NCBI RefSeq assembly: GCF_932526225.1 | Contig: NC_064037.1 | Location: 7,050,203 to 7,114,202 of the forward strand | Direction: 5' to 3' | Source of the DNA: Nematostella vectensis | Lineage: Eukaryota > Cnidaria > Anthozoa > Actiniaria > Edwardsiidae | DNA length: 64,000 bases | Part shown: piece by piece, positions 1-46,500 of the stretch | Layout of the letters: every line of letters starts with the position of its first letter | Position numbering within the stretch: the first letter of the stretch is position 1 | The notes under the pieces: generated by a model | Told to the model about the DNA's origin: nothing | Seen by the model: the letters and a program-made list of their open reading frames with translations, nothing else | Database searches by the model: none | Made by a program: the position numbers and the translations under genes

Positions 1-100
1 ATCATATGTTCTATTTGTACCTGATCATATGTTTTCTTATGTTTATTTTTGTACTTTATCATGTGTTCTATTTGTAGCTGACCATGTGCTTTTATTATAG

Positions 101-35187
<35,087 letters not shown>

Positions 35188-36789
35188 AAAATTTGACAAG
35201 CATTGGAAAATGCAGTCCTCATCCAATTACTCCCAACCAAGCAACCAAATACCAAAACAGTCAGCGCTCCCTTCCCGTCCTCGCCTCTTCCTTCCTATCC
35301 TTTGGAGTCTGTGCCAATATGCACTTATCACAAATTTAGTTAAGAGTCCAAACGGTAATTTATTTTAAGTTAGTTTTATCTTTTCGTTTGATGAATTTAT
35401 TTTTTGTTAATTTCTCTTAATCGGATTTTAAAATCTTTAAATGTTTTTTTCAATTCACGTTATCGTCAGAACAAAATATAATATATTAAGTCAAGGGAAA
35501 AATAAGAGATCCATAAGGATTTTTGAATTGTAATATAAAATATTTTATTTTATGGTTTATTTTTATTTAAAACTGATTGGTGAAAAGAGTAGTTAACGCA
35601 GAGGTGCTTAGCAAACATAATACATGTTAGACTTAGCGGAATGTGTGAAGTCGACCCCTTGAAAATATTCGTGCTTTGCTTGGCAATGTAGATGAAAACG
35701 AAGTAGATTAAGTTAAAGATTAGGGTTCTCCAGTAACCTTTACCAAATATACAAGCGTCAACCATTCAAATCTCATACTATATAAAAAGAAGTACAATCA
35801 ATGATAAATGGTGCTGGTTTGAAATGATTACATGTATCGAATAAGCTTTTTCTTTAAAAAAAAGCTTGGAATTATTAAGTTAACAAAAAGAGCCGTTTAG
35901 ACTCGTTTCAGAATAAGGAATATTATCCTTTCCAAGCACATTACAGTCTGTTCCAATTCAAATAGTTAAGTTAACTGAATGCACGAATCCCAAAAGTTTC
36001 GATTCCAGCTCATTTTATGAGCTATCAAGGGTGAGTCCTCAAAGAGGCGCGCTCGCTTAAATTTCGACTTTATTTTGAAAATATCCAAAATATAAAATAT
36101 AATAATGGCTTCCCAATTTTGTCTTCAATCTGTAATGTGCAGACAATATTCCTTCAAATGGGAGACAGGGGAACATTGTATATACATAAAATGTTGTTGC
36201 TATTGGCAGCACCATGTAAACTAGAATCTGAAGATTTCGCATGGCCGTGGAAGACTGGAACGAATATAGTAGAGCTCTTGTTTCTGTTGATCGTCTTTTA
36301 CGGATTTATTTGAACAAGGGGAGGGGTGGGGAAATTTTATTATACATACTGGGGTTACCAACGCCATCTTAATAAACAATAATTTCATTTACAATGGAGG
36401 CTCGCCTGGTTCTAACGCATTTCTTGCAAAAATGAGAAGCATACGGAAAAGGGGAAGAAATGATTTTCTTTGCTGTTACTGCTGACCATGATAATAATGG
36501 CGATCACAAAGCTGATGACGATGTTGTTGCTGTGATGATATCGATGGAAGTAATGGAAATGGGTGATAATGACAACGATGAAAAAGCTGACGACGGTGTT
36601 TTTTGCTGTGATGGTAGTGGAAGTGATGATGCTGACGTTGGGGACGTTACTATTTGTGTTCGATGTGATAATGGTGACAGTTGTGCTGGTTGATAATGTA
36701 GCTAGGTGATGGTGGAAGGTGATCCAGATGCTATGATGTTTCGGAGAATTGGGTGATAAGCAAAGCGAGTGGAGAAAGATTTCTAATTG

Positions 36790-36865
36790 TGACTTGTGAT
36801 GTTGATTGTGGTTAGGATTGTGATGATGATGATGATGTGGATTGCGATGATGATGATGGCGATTG

Positions 36866-36900
<35 letters not shown>

Positions 36901-37470
36901 GGGATTGTGATGATGATGATGATGGGGATTGTTATTATGATGATGATGGGGATTGTGATGATGATGATGGTGATGATGATGATGGCGATGATGATGATGA
37001 TGATGGGGATTGTGATGATAACGATGATGGGGATTGTGATGATAATGATGATGGGGATTGTGATGATAACGATGATGGGGATTGTGATGATAATGATGAT
37101 GGGGATTGTGATGATGATGGGGATTGCGATGATGATGATGGCGATTGTGATGATAATGATGATGGGGATTATGATGATGATGGGGATTGTGATGATGATG
37201 ATGATGATGATGATGATGGGGATTGTTATGATAATGATGATGGGGATTGTGATGATAACGATGGTGGGGATTGTGATGATAATGATGATGGGGATTGTGA
37301 TGATAACGATGGTGGGGATTGTGATGATAATGATGATGGGGATTGTGATGATAATGATGATGGGGATTGTGATGATAATGATGATGGGGATTGTGATGAA
37401 AATGATGATGGGGATTGTGATGATAATGATGATGGGGATTGTGAAGATGATGATGGGAATTGTTATTATT
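36790..37470. repeat. 24-bp GAT-rich satellite
   Basis: There are about 25-28 variable copies of GGGGATTGTGATGATAATGA + TGAT, with internal GAT expansions. The period is a multiple of three and stop codons are rare, so several frames on both strands stay open (up to 355 codons). Composition is monotonous and no start context or splice logic supports translation. Confidence 0.93.
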
Positions 37471-38251
37471 TTCAACCATTGTGCGTTACACCAGGCGCTC
37501 CATTCCTCACATAGACTGTAGATGTAGACGTGACTGAAGTGCGTATAATGAATAAAGTAAATAAAAGGGGACTTTGTCTTGTTTTCTCTTGCGTCGTACA
37601 AAGATGAGTATTTGGGAAGAGCTCTTGTTAGCCACACCTTGTTATAGTTTTTATTTAGCAAAGTCTAATACTTTATTTACCAAATTCAATCGAAAATATC
37701 GTATTGGCTTCCCCAAATTGGCCGATGGAAATGGATGCATATTAGCAGTTGTTACTTTGCTAGGATGACAATTTACGTCGCCGCAATCGTGGAGCCATAA
37801 ACGACTTTTGTCTTTGATGACAACCACGGGACTAAGTAACATATCATTTCAACCACTAGGGTGACCATCAACAAACTACAATTACCACAGATGTACCATT
37901 TGGAACTACACTAACGGCTGAGAAAATGGTTTCTTTTCTTTTCACCTTGAAGGAACTTACACTCTGTTTTCCGTATCCTTTTATGAGATCTCGGTTTTAG
38001 TGGGAGAGGGGGGCGCGCTGCTAGTGTGGGTATGGGGGCCACCCTTTCGCCTCGATCCCCTAAAACTGTCTTTTATTCTTTGTATGATATAATAAATATG
38101 TATGCTTGCACGTGACCAACCCCTGCTACGGCCCTGCCAATGGATGTGGATAACTTCTCACACTTCTAGTACTTTGCTCCCGCAAAGTACGCTGAATCCT
38201 CGAGCATGTCTCACACTTCTGCTTTTTAGTATGACAGAGCACAGGCTTACC

Positions 38252-38374
38252 AATAAAGGTCGCAATAAACTCTCACTGCTTTGTGATGTGTATTTAATAA
38301 ATAATTCAGAATTAGCGGTATTTCTAACGTTGGAGCAGTTGAGGGATTCTGCGGAGTTTATTGCGACCTTTATT
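38252..38374. mobile_element. 123-bp MITE with perfect 21-bp TIRs
   Basis: AATAAAGGTCGCAATAAACT + C at 38252-38272 is perfectly complemented by GAGTTTATTGCGACCTTTAT + T at 38354-38374. It is non-coding. Confidence 0.8.
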
Positions 38375-38658
38375 ATAAGACATAAGAAAGAACCCGATAT
38401 GGGGTTCAAATGATGACTCTAACAGGATCTTTAGCACGAATCTCAGCTAATTTATTTTGCGAAAGATTTATAGTTATATAGGATGGTCACCAGGCAAGTA
38501 AACAAAATATCTGGCCAAGAGGAGCTTACTCGCTGTAGTCAATAATTGGTGCTTATCTGCTTGAGCAGTGATCCAAACAAAATTATCTCTTCTCGCTTGA
38601 GCTGGGTCTTATGTTTAAGAACAATTTCCAAATAAGTAGTATGAATGCTCTATGCCTA

Positions 38659-38664
38659 TTTATT
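38659..38664 (-). terminator. Candidate polyadenylation signal (AATAAA on the minus strand)
   Basis: TTTATT on the plus strand reads AATAAA for the minus-strand membrane-protein gene, about 210 nt past its stop codon. The position is plausible for a 3' UTR end, but the hexamer alone is weak evidence in AT-rich DNA. Confidence 0.35.
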
Positions 38665-38876
38665 GCTGTTCATACCCTTTTACGTTGTTCTTATGTATAT
38701 ATACTCTATTGATGAAATAAAATACCGTTTTTCTTTGGATGTAAGCTGGTATTGTATTCATTCTATTCTATATGTGCATCACTGTAAAGGTTCTTTGTGT
38801 TCTGGATTGGATAAATAGTTTTTGTTAATATGTCGGTCGCATAGGGTATTTTCTGAATTCGCCTTGAAGCAGAGGC

Positions 38877-40290
38877 TTATACGAATGATGACGTCTTCCA
38901 GACCCACCACACCGGATTCAAAACGAGTACGACTATTTTTAGAAAGCCAAACATTGAAGGCAGTGCCACATATGCAATATTGGCAGCATTCCAAGTAGAC
39001 ATGCTATGTACAAATGCAGAATATATGGCGACAGATAAAATGTTGCCAACCAAAAGTCCCCAATAAATGATTTTGCGAGAGTTCACATCGCCAAATGTCA
39101 TTCCGCAGATGAGTAGAGTGATCTGAAAATCCAAAAGAGGATACTAACATAAGAAACGCGTCATGTCACGCAATCAATTTCATTCTAAACAATTATCTCT
39201 AAAAATATATAGTAGTCTGCTAAATTCGATAATGACAGGACAAATAACGGGACAAAATAGGCCTGAATTTTGAGGACATGTGACTTTATCGTTTGAGAAA
39301 GGTTGACCTACTATTCATTAATATGCAAAGAAAATATCCGAATCCCCACGGGAGGCGATTTAATAATCTTAAACACTTCTGCCGCATTTAACCCCAATAA
39401 ATAACGCTGTAATCTTTTTATTAGTTTGGAAAGCGTTTAGAGATACTGAAATGTTAAGAAGCTCAAAGTTTGTCCGCAAAAAATTAAATGGCACTTTAGA
39501 TAAAGTAAACAGCTCTGTTGACATTGATAAGTTATTCTTCAAGAGTAAGGAAGATTAGAATTCGGTTCGCGCGAGAAACCGCAAAAACAAAAACAGGAAT
39601 CTGAATGCCAGTGAAAGAACTGCTGCAAAATCACTTAATGGGGGTTAATTAGGATGTGTGAATTTTCCTGGGGATGACAAACATGTTCAGAGGAGCACAA
39701 TAAACATGCACGGAATTTAAAGATCACGCCTTCCGACAAGGCCTCCCAGTCGGAAAGCGAATTTTAAAAGTTAGAATATTAATTCAACAAATCATTAATT
39801 ATTTAAACACTTTTGCTGATGAAAAGGGCCAGCAATTCAGAGTTTTTCAGGTGAAGTCTCAACATTTCAAGTAATCTGTTATGGATAATAAAAATGTATT
39901 AAACCTCTTATTAAACAACAATAAATAATTCTATACACAAATCTATATTTCTGCGCTTATTTGCAATAATGATATCTTACTAACCTGAGTGACGATAGAG
40001 CTTGCGTATAATCTCAGCATCCATTCTGAGAGCTCGTTTATGACGACTGTTTTTGTTGAGTTCTGGTTTTCGGGAATGATATTCTGAAGAGTCGTTCTAC
40101 TAATGAAGAAATAAACTATCATCGCTAGCGACAAGACCGCGATTTCAAAACAACTTATCAGAGACCAAGATAGACGCATTTTTCTCGGTCTGAAGGAGCA
40201 AGGACAAAATTCGTGAAAAACTTGGACATGACGCTGTCTTTCCCCGTAACGCGCCCCATCCGGCGGACTTGCAGATCTCGCCAAGTTCAT
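38877..40290 (-). CDS. Small four-helix membrane protein of unknown family (two exons)
   Basis: Exon 1 is 40290-39985 (102 codons; donor CAG|GTTAGT read on the minus strand) and exon 2 is 39122-38877 (81 codons plus TAA; acceptor TTTTCAG). Together they give 183 residues. After a polar N-terminus with a basic RPRKMR patch come four hydrophobic segments: SLISCFEIAVLSLAMIVYFF (about 43-62), MLRLYASSIVTQITLLICG (about 91-109), IIYWGLLVGNILSVAIYSAF (about 120-139) and NIAYVALPSMFGFLKIVVLV (about 149-168). It ends in a Trp-rich VWWVWKTSSFV. A later Met (KMRLSW, residue 38) is a possible alternative start. I do not recognise the family; topology suggests a small integral membrane protein. It is divergently paired with RMC1 across 282 bp. 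Confidence 0.65.
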
Positions 40291-40572
40291 TTTCGTGGGA
40301 ATCTAAGAACGATCGATCAACAGCTTCGATCTTTTGTCTGTTTTGTACTTGATCAGTAACAGGTTCGCAGTCGGGAGCTTGGGTACTAGCTGTGACGTAA
40401 CAACATGGCGGCCGGAGAGTGAGAGTCGAACAAATAGACAAACGCGCGAGAAAAAACTGCTCATCCTCTATATATCAAAATATATGAAGCATGTGCAATA
40501 TAGGGGTTGAATGCTATGGTCTTATCCATTCTCTGGAGATGTTGTAATTGTTTGAGTGCTTCCCGCTGCAAT
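40291..40572. promoter_or_regulatory. Divergent promoter between the membrane-protein gene and RMC1
   Basis: Only 282 bp separate the two start codons. At 40393-40400 is TGACGTAA (half-CRE/ATF-like), and directly abutting at 40401-40412 is CAACATGGCGGC, a close match to the YY1 consensus AANATGGCGGC. No TATA box is evident beside either start. This is consistent with a housekeeping bidirectional promoter. Site calls are by eye. Confidence 0.55.
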
Positions 40573-43500
40573 ATGTCGAGCCATTACGTTCAGCTGTGCA
40601 CCAACCCCCTTAATTTCGAGGCTGTCAGCAACGAAAACAGCGTTTTCTTCGATGAAGCAAATAAGCAGGTGCAAAAAAACACGTCACATAGCCGCATATA
40701 TGCTTGGTCATGTTTTCCGTCAATTTCAACAAGCAAGCAAAAGAGGCGCCGTACCTAAATCCACCAATGCTCATCTTTTCAATTCTCTGATTCATTTTGC
40801 TTCTTTCGCAGGTTTTTGTCGTCTATCGTCTGAACTTTAAGACTCATGTGGTCGTAAAAGGGCCAGATGCCGCTACTAAAGTGATGTTTGAGTAAGTACG
40901 GTTTATCTTAATGCATGTTTTCTTAGACCCTTTGCTTTTAACATGTGAACTAATTGTGTTGATGTTTGTTGTTTTATTGTTGTTTATAAAAGAAACCTTT
41001 AAAAAAAACTAATGTTAACTAACTTGTCAGTTACGTTATTTCAGTGATAAAATGTCTTGGATTTTTCCCCTAGTGACGATATTTACAATATCTATTACTT
41101 GTTGACAATAACTATTATTTTATTGTTTATTCTAGTATACCAGATACAGGACATGTTCATTCCATCAAGTTTTCATATGATCACAAGATTCTGGCCATTC
41201 AGAGATCACCTCGGACAGTGGTAGGTCATGCCGGAATTAAAATTCTGACAAGCAAACAATTTAGTCCATTTAAAATATCATTATTTTAATAATAGACATT
41301 GATAAGTTTAGGGATATTACCAGGATAACAATTTAGATAAACAAGATATACAAAAATAGCTCAGTTTCACATTAAGTAAGGTAGAAATTTTTTTTTGCAA
41401 GTAAACAAAATATCAAATTTGAATTTTTATTTTGATGCAATTTTTTGTGTCATTGACAAATTTCAAGTGTCATTGAAATTTGTAGCCTTTGTGCTAGTAT
41501 TCTTTAAAATTAAATATTTAAAGATAAAATCTTGAAAGTGGGCATTTCAGCCTCTTGATATTAATGTTTTAAAATGAGAAAATCAGTCATTGTGTGAAAT
41601 GTGGCCATTATGCAAAAATATGGCTTCTTTAATATTTCTTTCCATTGCAACATTAGCCTCAGGTTAATGCAATTAGACCATTTAAAGACTAAAGAATGCA
41701 CAAAATGCACAATAGAAATCAAAATGCACAATAGAAATCAAAGTGCACAATAGAAATCAAAGTACACAATAGAAATCAAAGTGCATAATAGAAATCAAAG
41801 TGAACAATAGAAATCTAATGAACAATAGAAATCAAAGTGCACAATAGAAAAATTTAAGTGCACAATAGAAATCAAAGTACACAATAGAAATCAAAGTGCA
41901 CAATAGAAATCAAATTGAACAATAGAAATCAAAGTGCACAATAGAAATCAAAGTGCACAATAGAAATCAAATTGAACAATAGGAATCAAAGTGCACAATA
42001 GAAATCAAAGTGCACAATAGAAAAGTTAAGTGCACAATAGAAATCAAAGTGCACAATAGAACTATGAATAACTAGAAGAACTATAGAATAATGGAACTGG
42101 GGTGTCGTGAAAAAAGGTAAGTTGTTAGAGAAATAAAACTAAAAAAATATATAAGTATAAAAACCTTTGGTACTTGCCACTTGAAGTAAACAACATGTCT
42201 CCTTGCATTTTGCTTTGCCAGGATTTTATTAATTTTGCTGATGGGATTGATAGCGAGCAATATCACCAGACATGCAAGGTTGGTATATGGTTTTAATCAT
42301 ATTTAGATATTAAAATATCTTTTTACTATCCTGATTCTCTTTTTTGAAAATTTTACCCAAAAATCATTGCATTTTAAAAAAGCCAAAATTAATTTTAACA
42401 GCTTTCAATTAAGATTTTTTAATGGAAATACCACTTAACTACTGCAATGTTAAATTATGTTTATGTTTTTAAAGGCACTAAGACCAAAACTCTAGGCTTT
42501 AAATTTTCCTGATACAAGATTTCTGGCAGTAGAGAAATAGCTCTACCTTATTGGTACCAAGATTTCTGGCAGAAGAGAAAGCTCTACCTTATTGGTACTA
42601 AGATTTCTGGCAGAAGAGAAATAGCTCTACCTTATTGGTACCAAGATTTCTGGCAGTAGAGAAATAGCTCTACCTTATTGGTACTTTAATTTATTTTGTG
42701 TCACTTAAATTTTGCTAAATTTCAGAGATCCGAAATTTAATTACTGCAGTCACGAAAGTTGTGCTTTTGGCATTTTTATGACATTTAATTCCTTTAGAAA
42801 ATAATTTTGCCTCCAAATCATGAATTTAATGTCTTATGAAAGATGCCAATATTTTTTTTATTTAATTAAATGCCCATGAAATATGATACCAATAAAAGGT
42901 AATATATTTTTGGGAGTTTGTTTTTAATATATATCTTAATTTTGTATAGAATCAAAAAGCCCAAATTGTCGCGATCTAGAACCAGAACAATGAATAAAAT
43001 ACACCAAAAACTGGAAATCGACTCTGCCAAATTTTCGTCTTACCAGAACAATGAATAAAATACACCAAAAACTGGAAATCGACTCTGCCAAATTTTCGTC
43101 TTTAATAAGACTTCTTCAGGGCAGACATTTGCCCTGAAGAAGTTTTATTAAAGACGAAAATTTGGCAGAGTCAATTTCCAGTTTTTGGTGTATTTTCTTA
43201 ATTTTGTATGATATTGTTGGTAGGGGAAGTCTGCACATGTGGTTGGTTTCAACTGGACAAACCTAAATGAGATTGTGTTCATCACAAATCAAGGACTAGA
43301 ATTCTTCCAGGTCATGCCCGAGAAACACAGCCTGAAAATGATCAAGAATTACAATGTGCAAGTCAACTGGTTTGTCTTTCTGGTAAATACTTTGAAACAA
43401 AGATTATAGCAAAGGTTTTACACTGGATGAAGCCAGCATAGCTTAATGCAGGGACAAAACTATTATAAAACTTTGAAACATTATTGTATAACTATGCTTA

Positions 43501-46500
43501 TGATTAAAGTCTTTAGGCAACTATCTTAGGTTTTTTAGGCAGCCAGTTGCCTGGTAACTTAAACTAACGACTTATCACTAGGTTGCCAAGCATGCAAATA
43601 CATTTGTGATGTAAAAAATGTTATATACTAGTCAAAAATGGAAAAACATTAAATAGAGCAAGGACACAAGGAGACACGAGATTACTAGTTGTATACACTT
43701 GGGCCTTGCCTAAAATATAATGCTACCTCTAAACATGTCTTACTGATTTTGTCTTTTTCTTAATTTCAGCCAGAAAGCGCAATGTTATTACTGTCATCTT
43801 CTGGTTATGGTAACGTCATTCATCCATATCACTTTAGGGTATGTTGCGTCCTATGAATAGTAAGGCCTGTAGGGAGGGTGGGTGGTAGGGCTTGTAACAC
43901 ACACTTCATTTGGAGGCACACTCAAGTGAGAGAAAAATTGGTGCTATTGCCCTGGGGGACTCTCCAGAAAAGTAGAAAGGATAATCATCCTATCTTTAAT
44001 TTCGACCAACTGCTATCCCTTACCTTAAAGGGGTGTTGAAGGATTTTTCAGATTCAGATATCTCTTAGGGTATAAAATTCAACCAAATGCTATTTCTAAG
44101 GGGTTGTGAAGATCAAAATGGAGAACCTGAGACAGATTTGCAAAATATGCCAACATTTCAGATTTTTATTCATTCCTTCTTCAGGGAGTGTTCAACAGTT
44201 TTTCCGATTCTGCTATCTCTTAGGGCTAAAAATTCCTTCATCCACAACCAATTTGCTCTCTCTTAGGGGTAAAAATTTCTGTTGACCACACCCAAAGTGC
44301 TATCCTTAAGGTTAACATTGCTTTTGCCAATGACCATCCCCCTCTGCTTTTATCGGAGTCCCCACCACTCTGTGCTATTGCAAGCTACATAGAGTCATAA
44401 AGGGTAAACAGTCAGCTAAATGGTCAAACAAGCCCTCCTGCTCAAACTCTTGGCAACAGTCCTTTTGTATCATTTCTCACCCTTGTTATTACCTTATTAC
44501 ACTTTTTTTTTAATCACTTTAATTTCATGATTTAAAAAAAAAAGCGAAAATAGAGTGACCAAAAATAAAGTTGGGATGTGCAAAAAGTGAGTACAAAAAT
44601 GTTTCGGGTGGAATATTAACTGTTCATAAGCTTGTCTATTTAGTCCTCAAATATACATAAAATACAGTAAGGTGTTGAACTGTATTTATACATTTTTGTG
44701 GAACTTATTTTAGCCCTCACTTGTTTTTGTTACAATTTAGATGACTAAATCAAATTTTCTAATTTTATTTTCCAAAATTGCAAAATCAAGAAAATCAAGT
44801 GATCTTGTTTTTAGGAAAATAGTGAAATTGCAAAACTAGTGTCACAAAATATTGCCATCTCAAAATCCAGAGTTTGACATCGTGAAAATTAAGAGTTAAA
44901 TAGGGTATTGTTATCAATAGGATAATGTCCTTGTTTCTTTCCCAAAGACTTTTCTCTATTTTACTTAGTGCAGTAGATTTTAGGTAAATATGACTTTGCC
45001 TGTTTCCTAAAGACTTTTTCTCTCTTCATGCTAGTTCTGTCTTAGATAAGTAAATGTGTTTTCTTTTTTCCAAAGGCTGGTTCAGTTATGAGACTGCCAA
45101 AATTTGAAGTGGATCTGTCTGCAGCATCAAAGGCACAAAAAGTTGGACTTCTGGAAAGAGACGTTACTCTAGCCAACATGTATGTAGTAAAATAATGCAC
45201 CATGACAATAATAGTTGGATATCAAGATACCTTTAAACTGAAAAAGTAAAGCCACTTCTATATACCATACACCAGTCCTAAACAGGGGCGAAGCCAGGGG
45301 TTGGCCCATGGGGCCTGGGGCCCCCTTCTAGCAGCCCAAAATACAGTAAATGTATAAGACATTTTCTAAAATTACAGCAGACAAATGCCTTGAAAGGCCC
45401 CCTCTTGTCAAAAATCCTGGCTACGCTGCTTCTAAAACAAATGCCTCACCATCAATTCTGCCTTGGTACTATGACTAAAGATGTTTCTTTTTTTCCTGCT
45501 CTAGCTATGGTCAGTTGTATGTTGTGATCCTTAGGAACCAGTCACGTGGACCAGGGGGACTTCCTGGGGCAGAAATTGTCCTCTATCAGTTACAAAGGTG
45601 TGGTGTTTTAAGAGCAATTATATTTTATACAGGCATGTATATTCTCAACAGCAATATAATACACCAAAAACTGGAAATCGACTCTGCCAAATTTTCGTCT
45701 TTAATAAGACTTCTTCAGGGCAGAGTCTGCCCTGAAGAAGTCTTATTAAAGACGAAAATATTTCCAGTTTTTGGTGTATTGTATTTATTGTTCTGGTACA
45801 AGATCGCGACAGTTTGGGCTTTTTGATTCTACTCAGCAGCAATATGATATATTTTTTAATCATTGTTAGCGCAAGCTGCTAAGTCAATCAATAGATTGTG
45901 TTGTATCTTTATGGCCATAAGGCCAGTATATAGGTGATGTTTGATAACTCATTAATCAATGAACTGTCTGAAATTTGTCAATTTTAAGCCTAATAAACCA
46001 ACTTGCTTATTGTACAGATTCATAACCACTTGGTGGGGAATTATAATAGTGTTTAAGAGATAATAATTTTTATGAAATATTTTTTTTCAGAGATTCTCCA
46101 GCAAAGAAGACCGCTGTGCTCCAGTTGAACATGATTGGTCGATTTGCAGTTAATGTTGTGGTAGGGCGAACAAGTGCTGTACATTATTTTCAATTCTCTC
46201 TTTTTTTTGCTTCTACTGTATCTTCATTTTTTAAAGCAACACAGATTTTGATATTCAAATAAACTCAGTTAAGTTAATAATCTTTAACTACGGTCAAGAC
46301 ACCAAAGTCATGATTATGTACATGAAGGTTTTTCGTTATTTTGATGACATTACTGAAAATAATATACAGTTGAAGCTCTTGTAAGCGACCACCTTGGGAA
46401 CTGAGAATTGTGGTCGTTAACGGAGCTGGTCTTTTACGAGAGCTTGCTCTCATAAGCGACCACTGGGCGTCAAAAACTTGAACAATAGGTGTTGGTCGCT

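Larger units (their letters stand above)
35188..38876. other. Intergenic region between the ferlin and the four-helix membrane protein gene
   Basis: This is AT-rich 3' sequence of the ferlin (no perfect AATAAA near the stop), then the 24-bp satellite (36790-37470), a small MITE (38252-38374) and a candidate minus-strand polyadenylation signal (38659). Long open frames of repeated His-His-Asn-Pro, Ile or Asp in this region come from the satellite. Confidence 0.7.

Noticed and set aside
36412-37661. His/Asn-rich, Ile-rich and Asp-rich open frames up to 355 codons
   Set aside because: They lie in the 24-bp GAT satellite and are open in several overlapping frames on both strands, with monotonous composition and no splice or homology support.
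40507-40572. Upstream in-frame ATG for RMC1 (MNAMVLSILWRCCN...)
   Set aside because: The family N-terminus aligns from MSSHYVQLCTNPL at 40573; the extra 22 residues have no counterpart. It could still be used, but is less likely.
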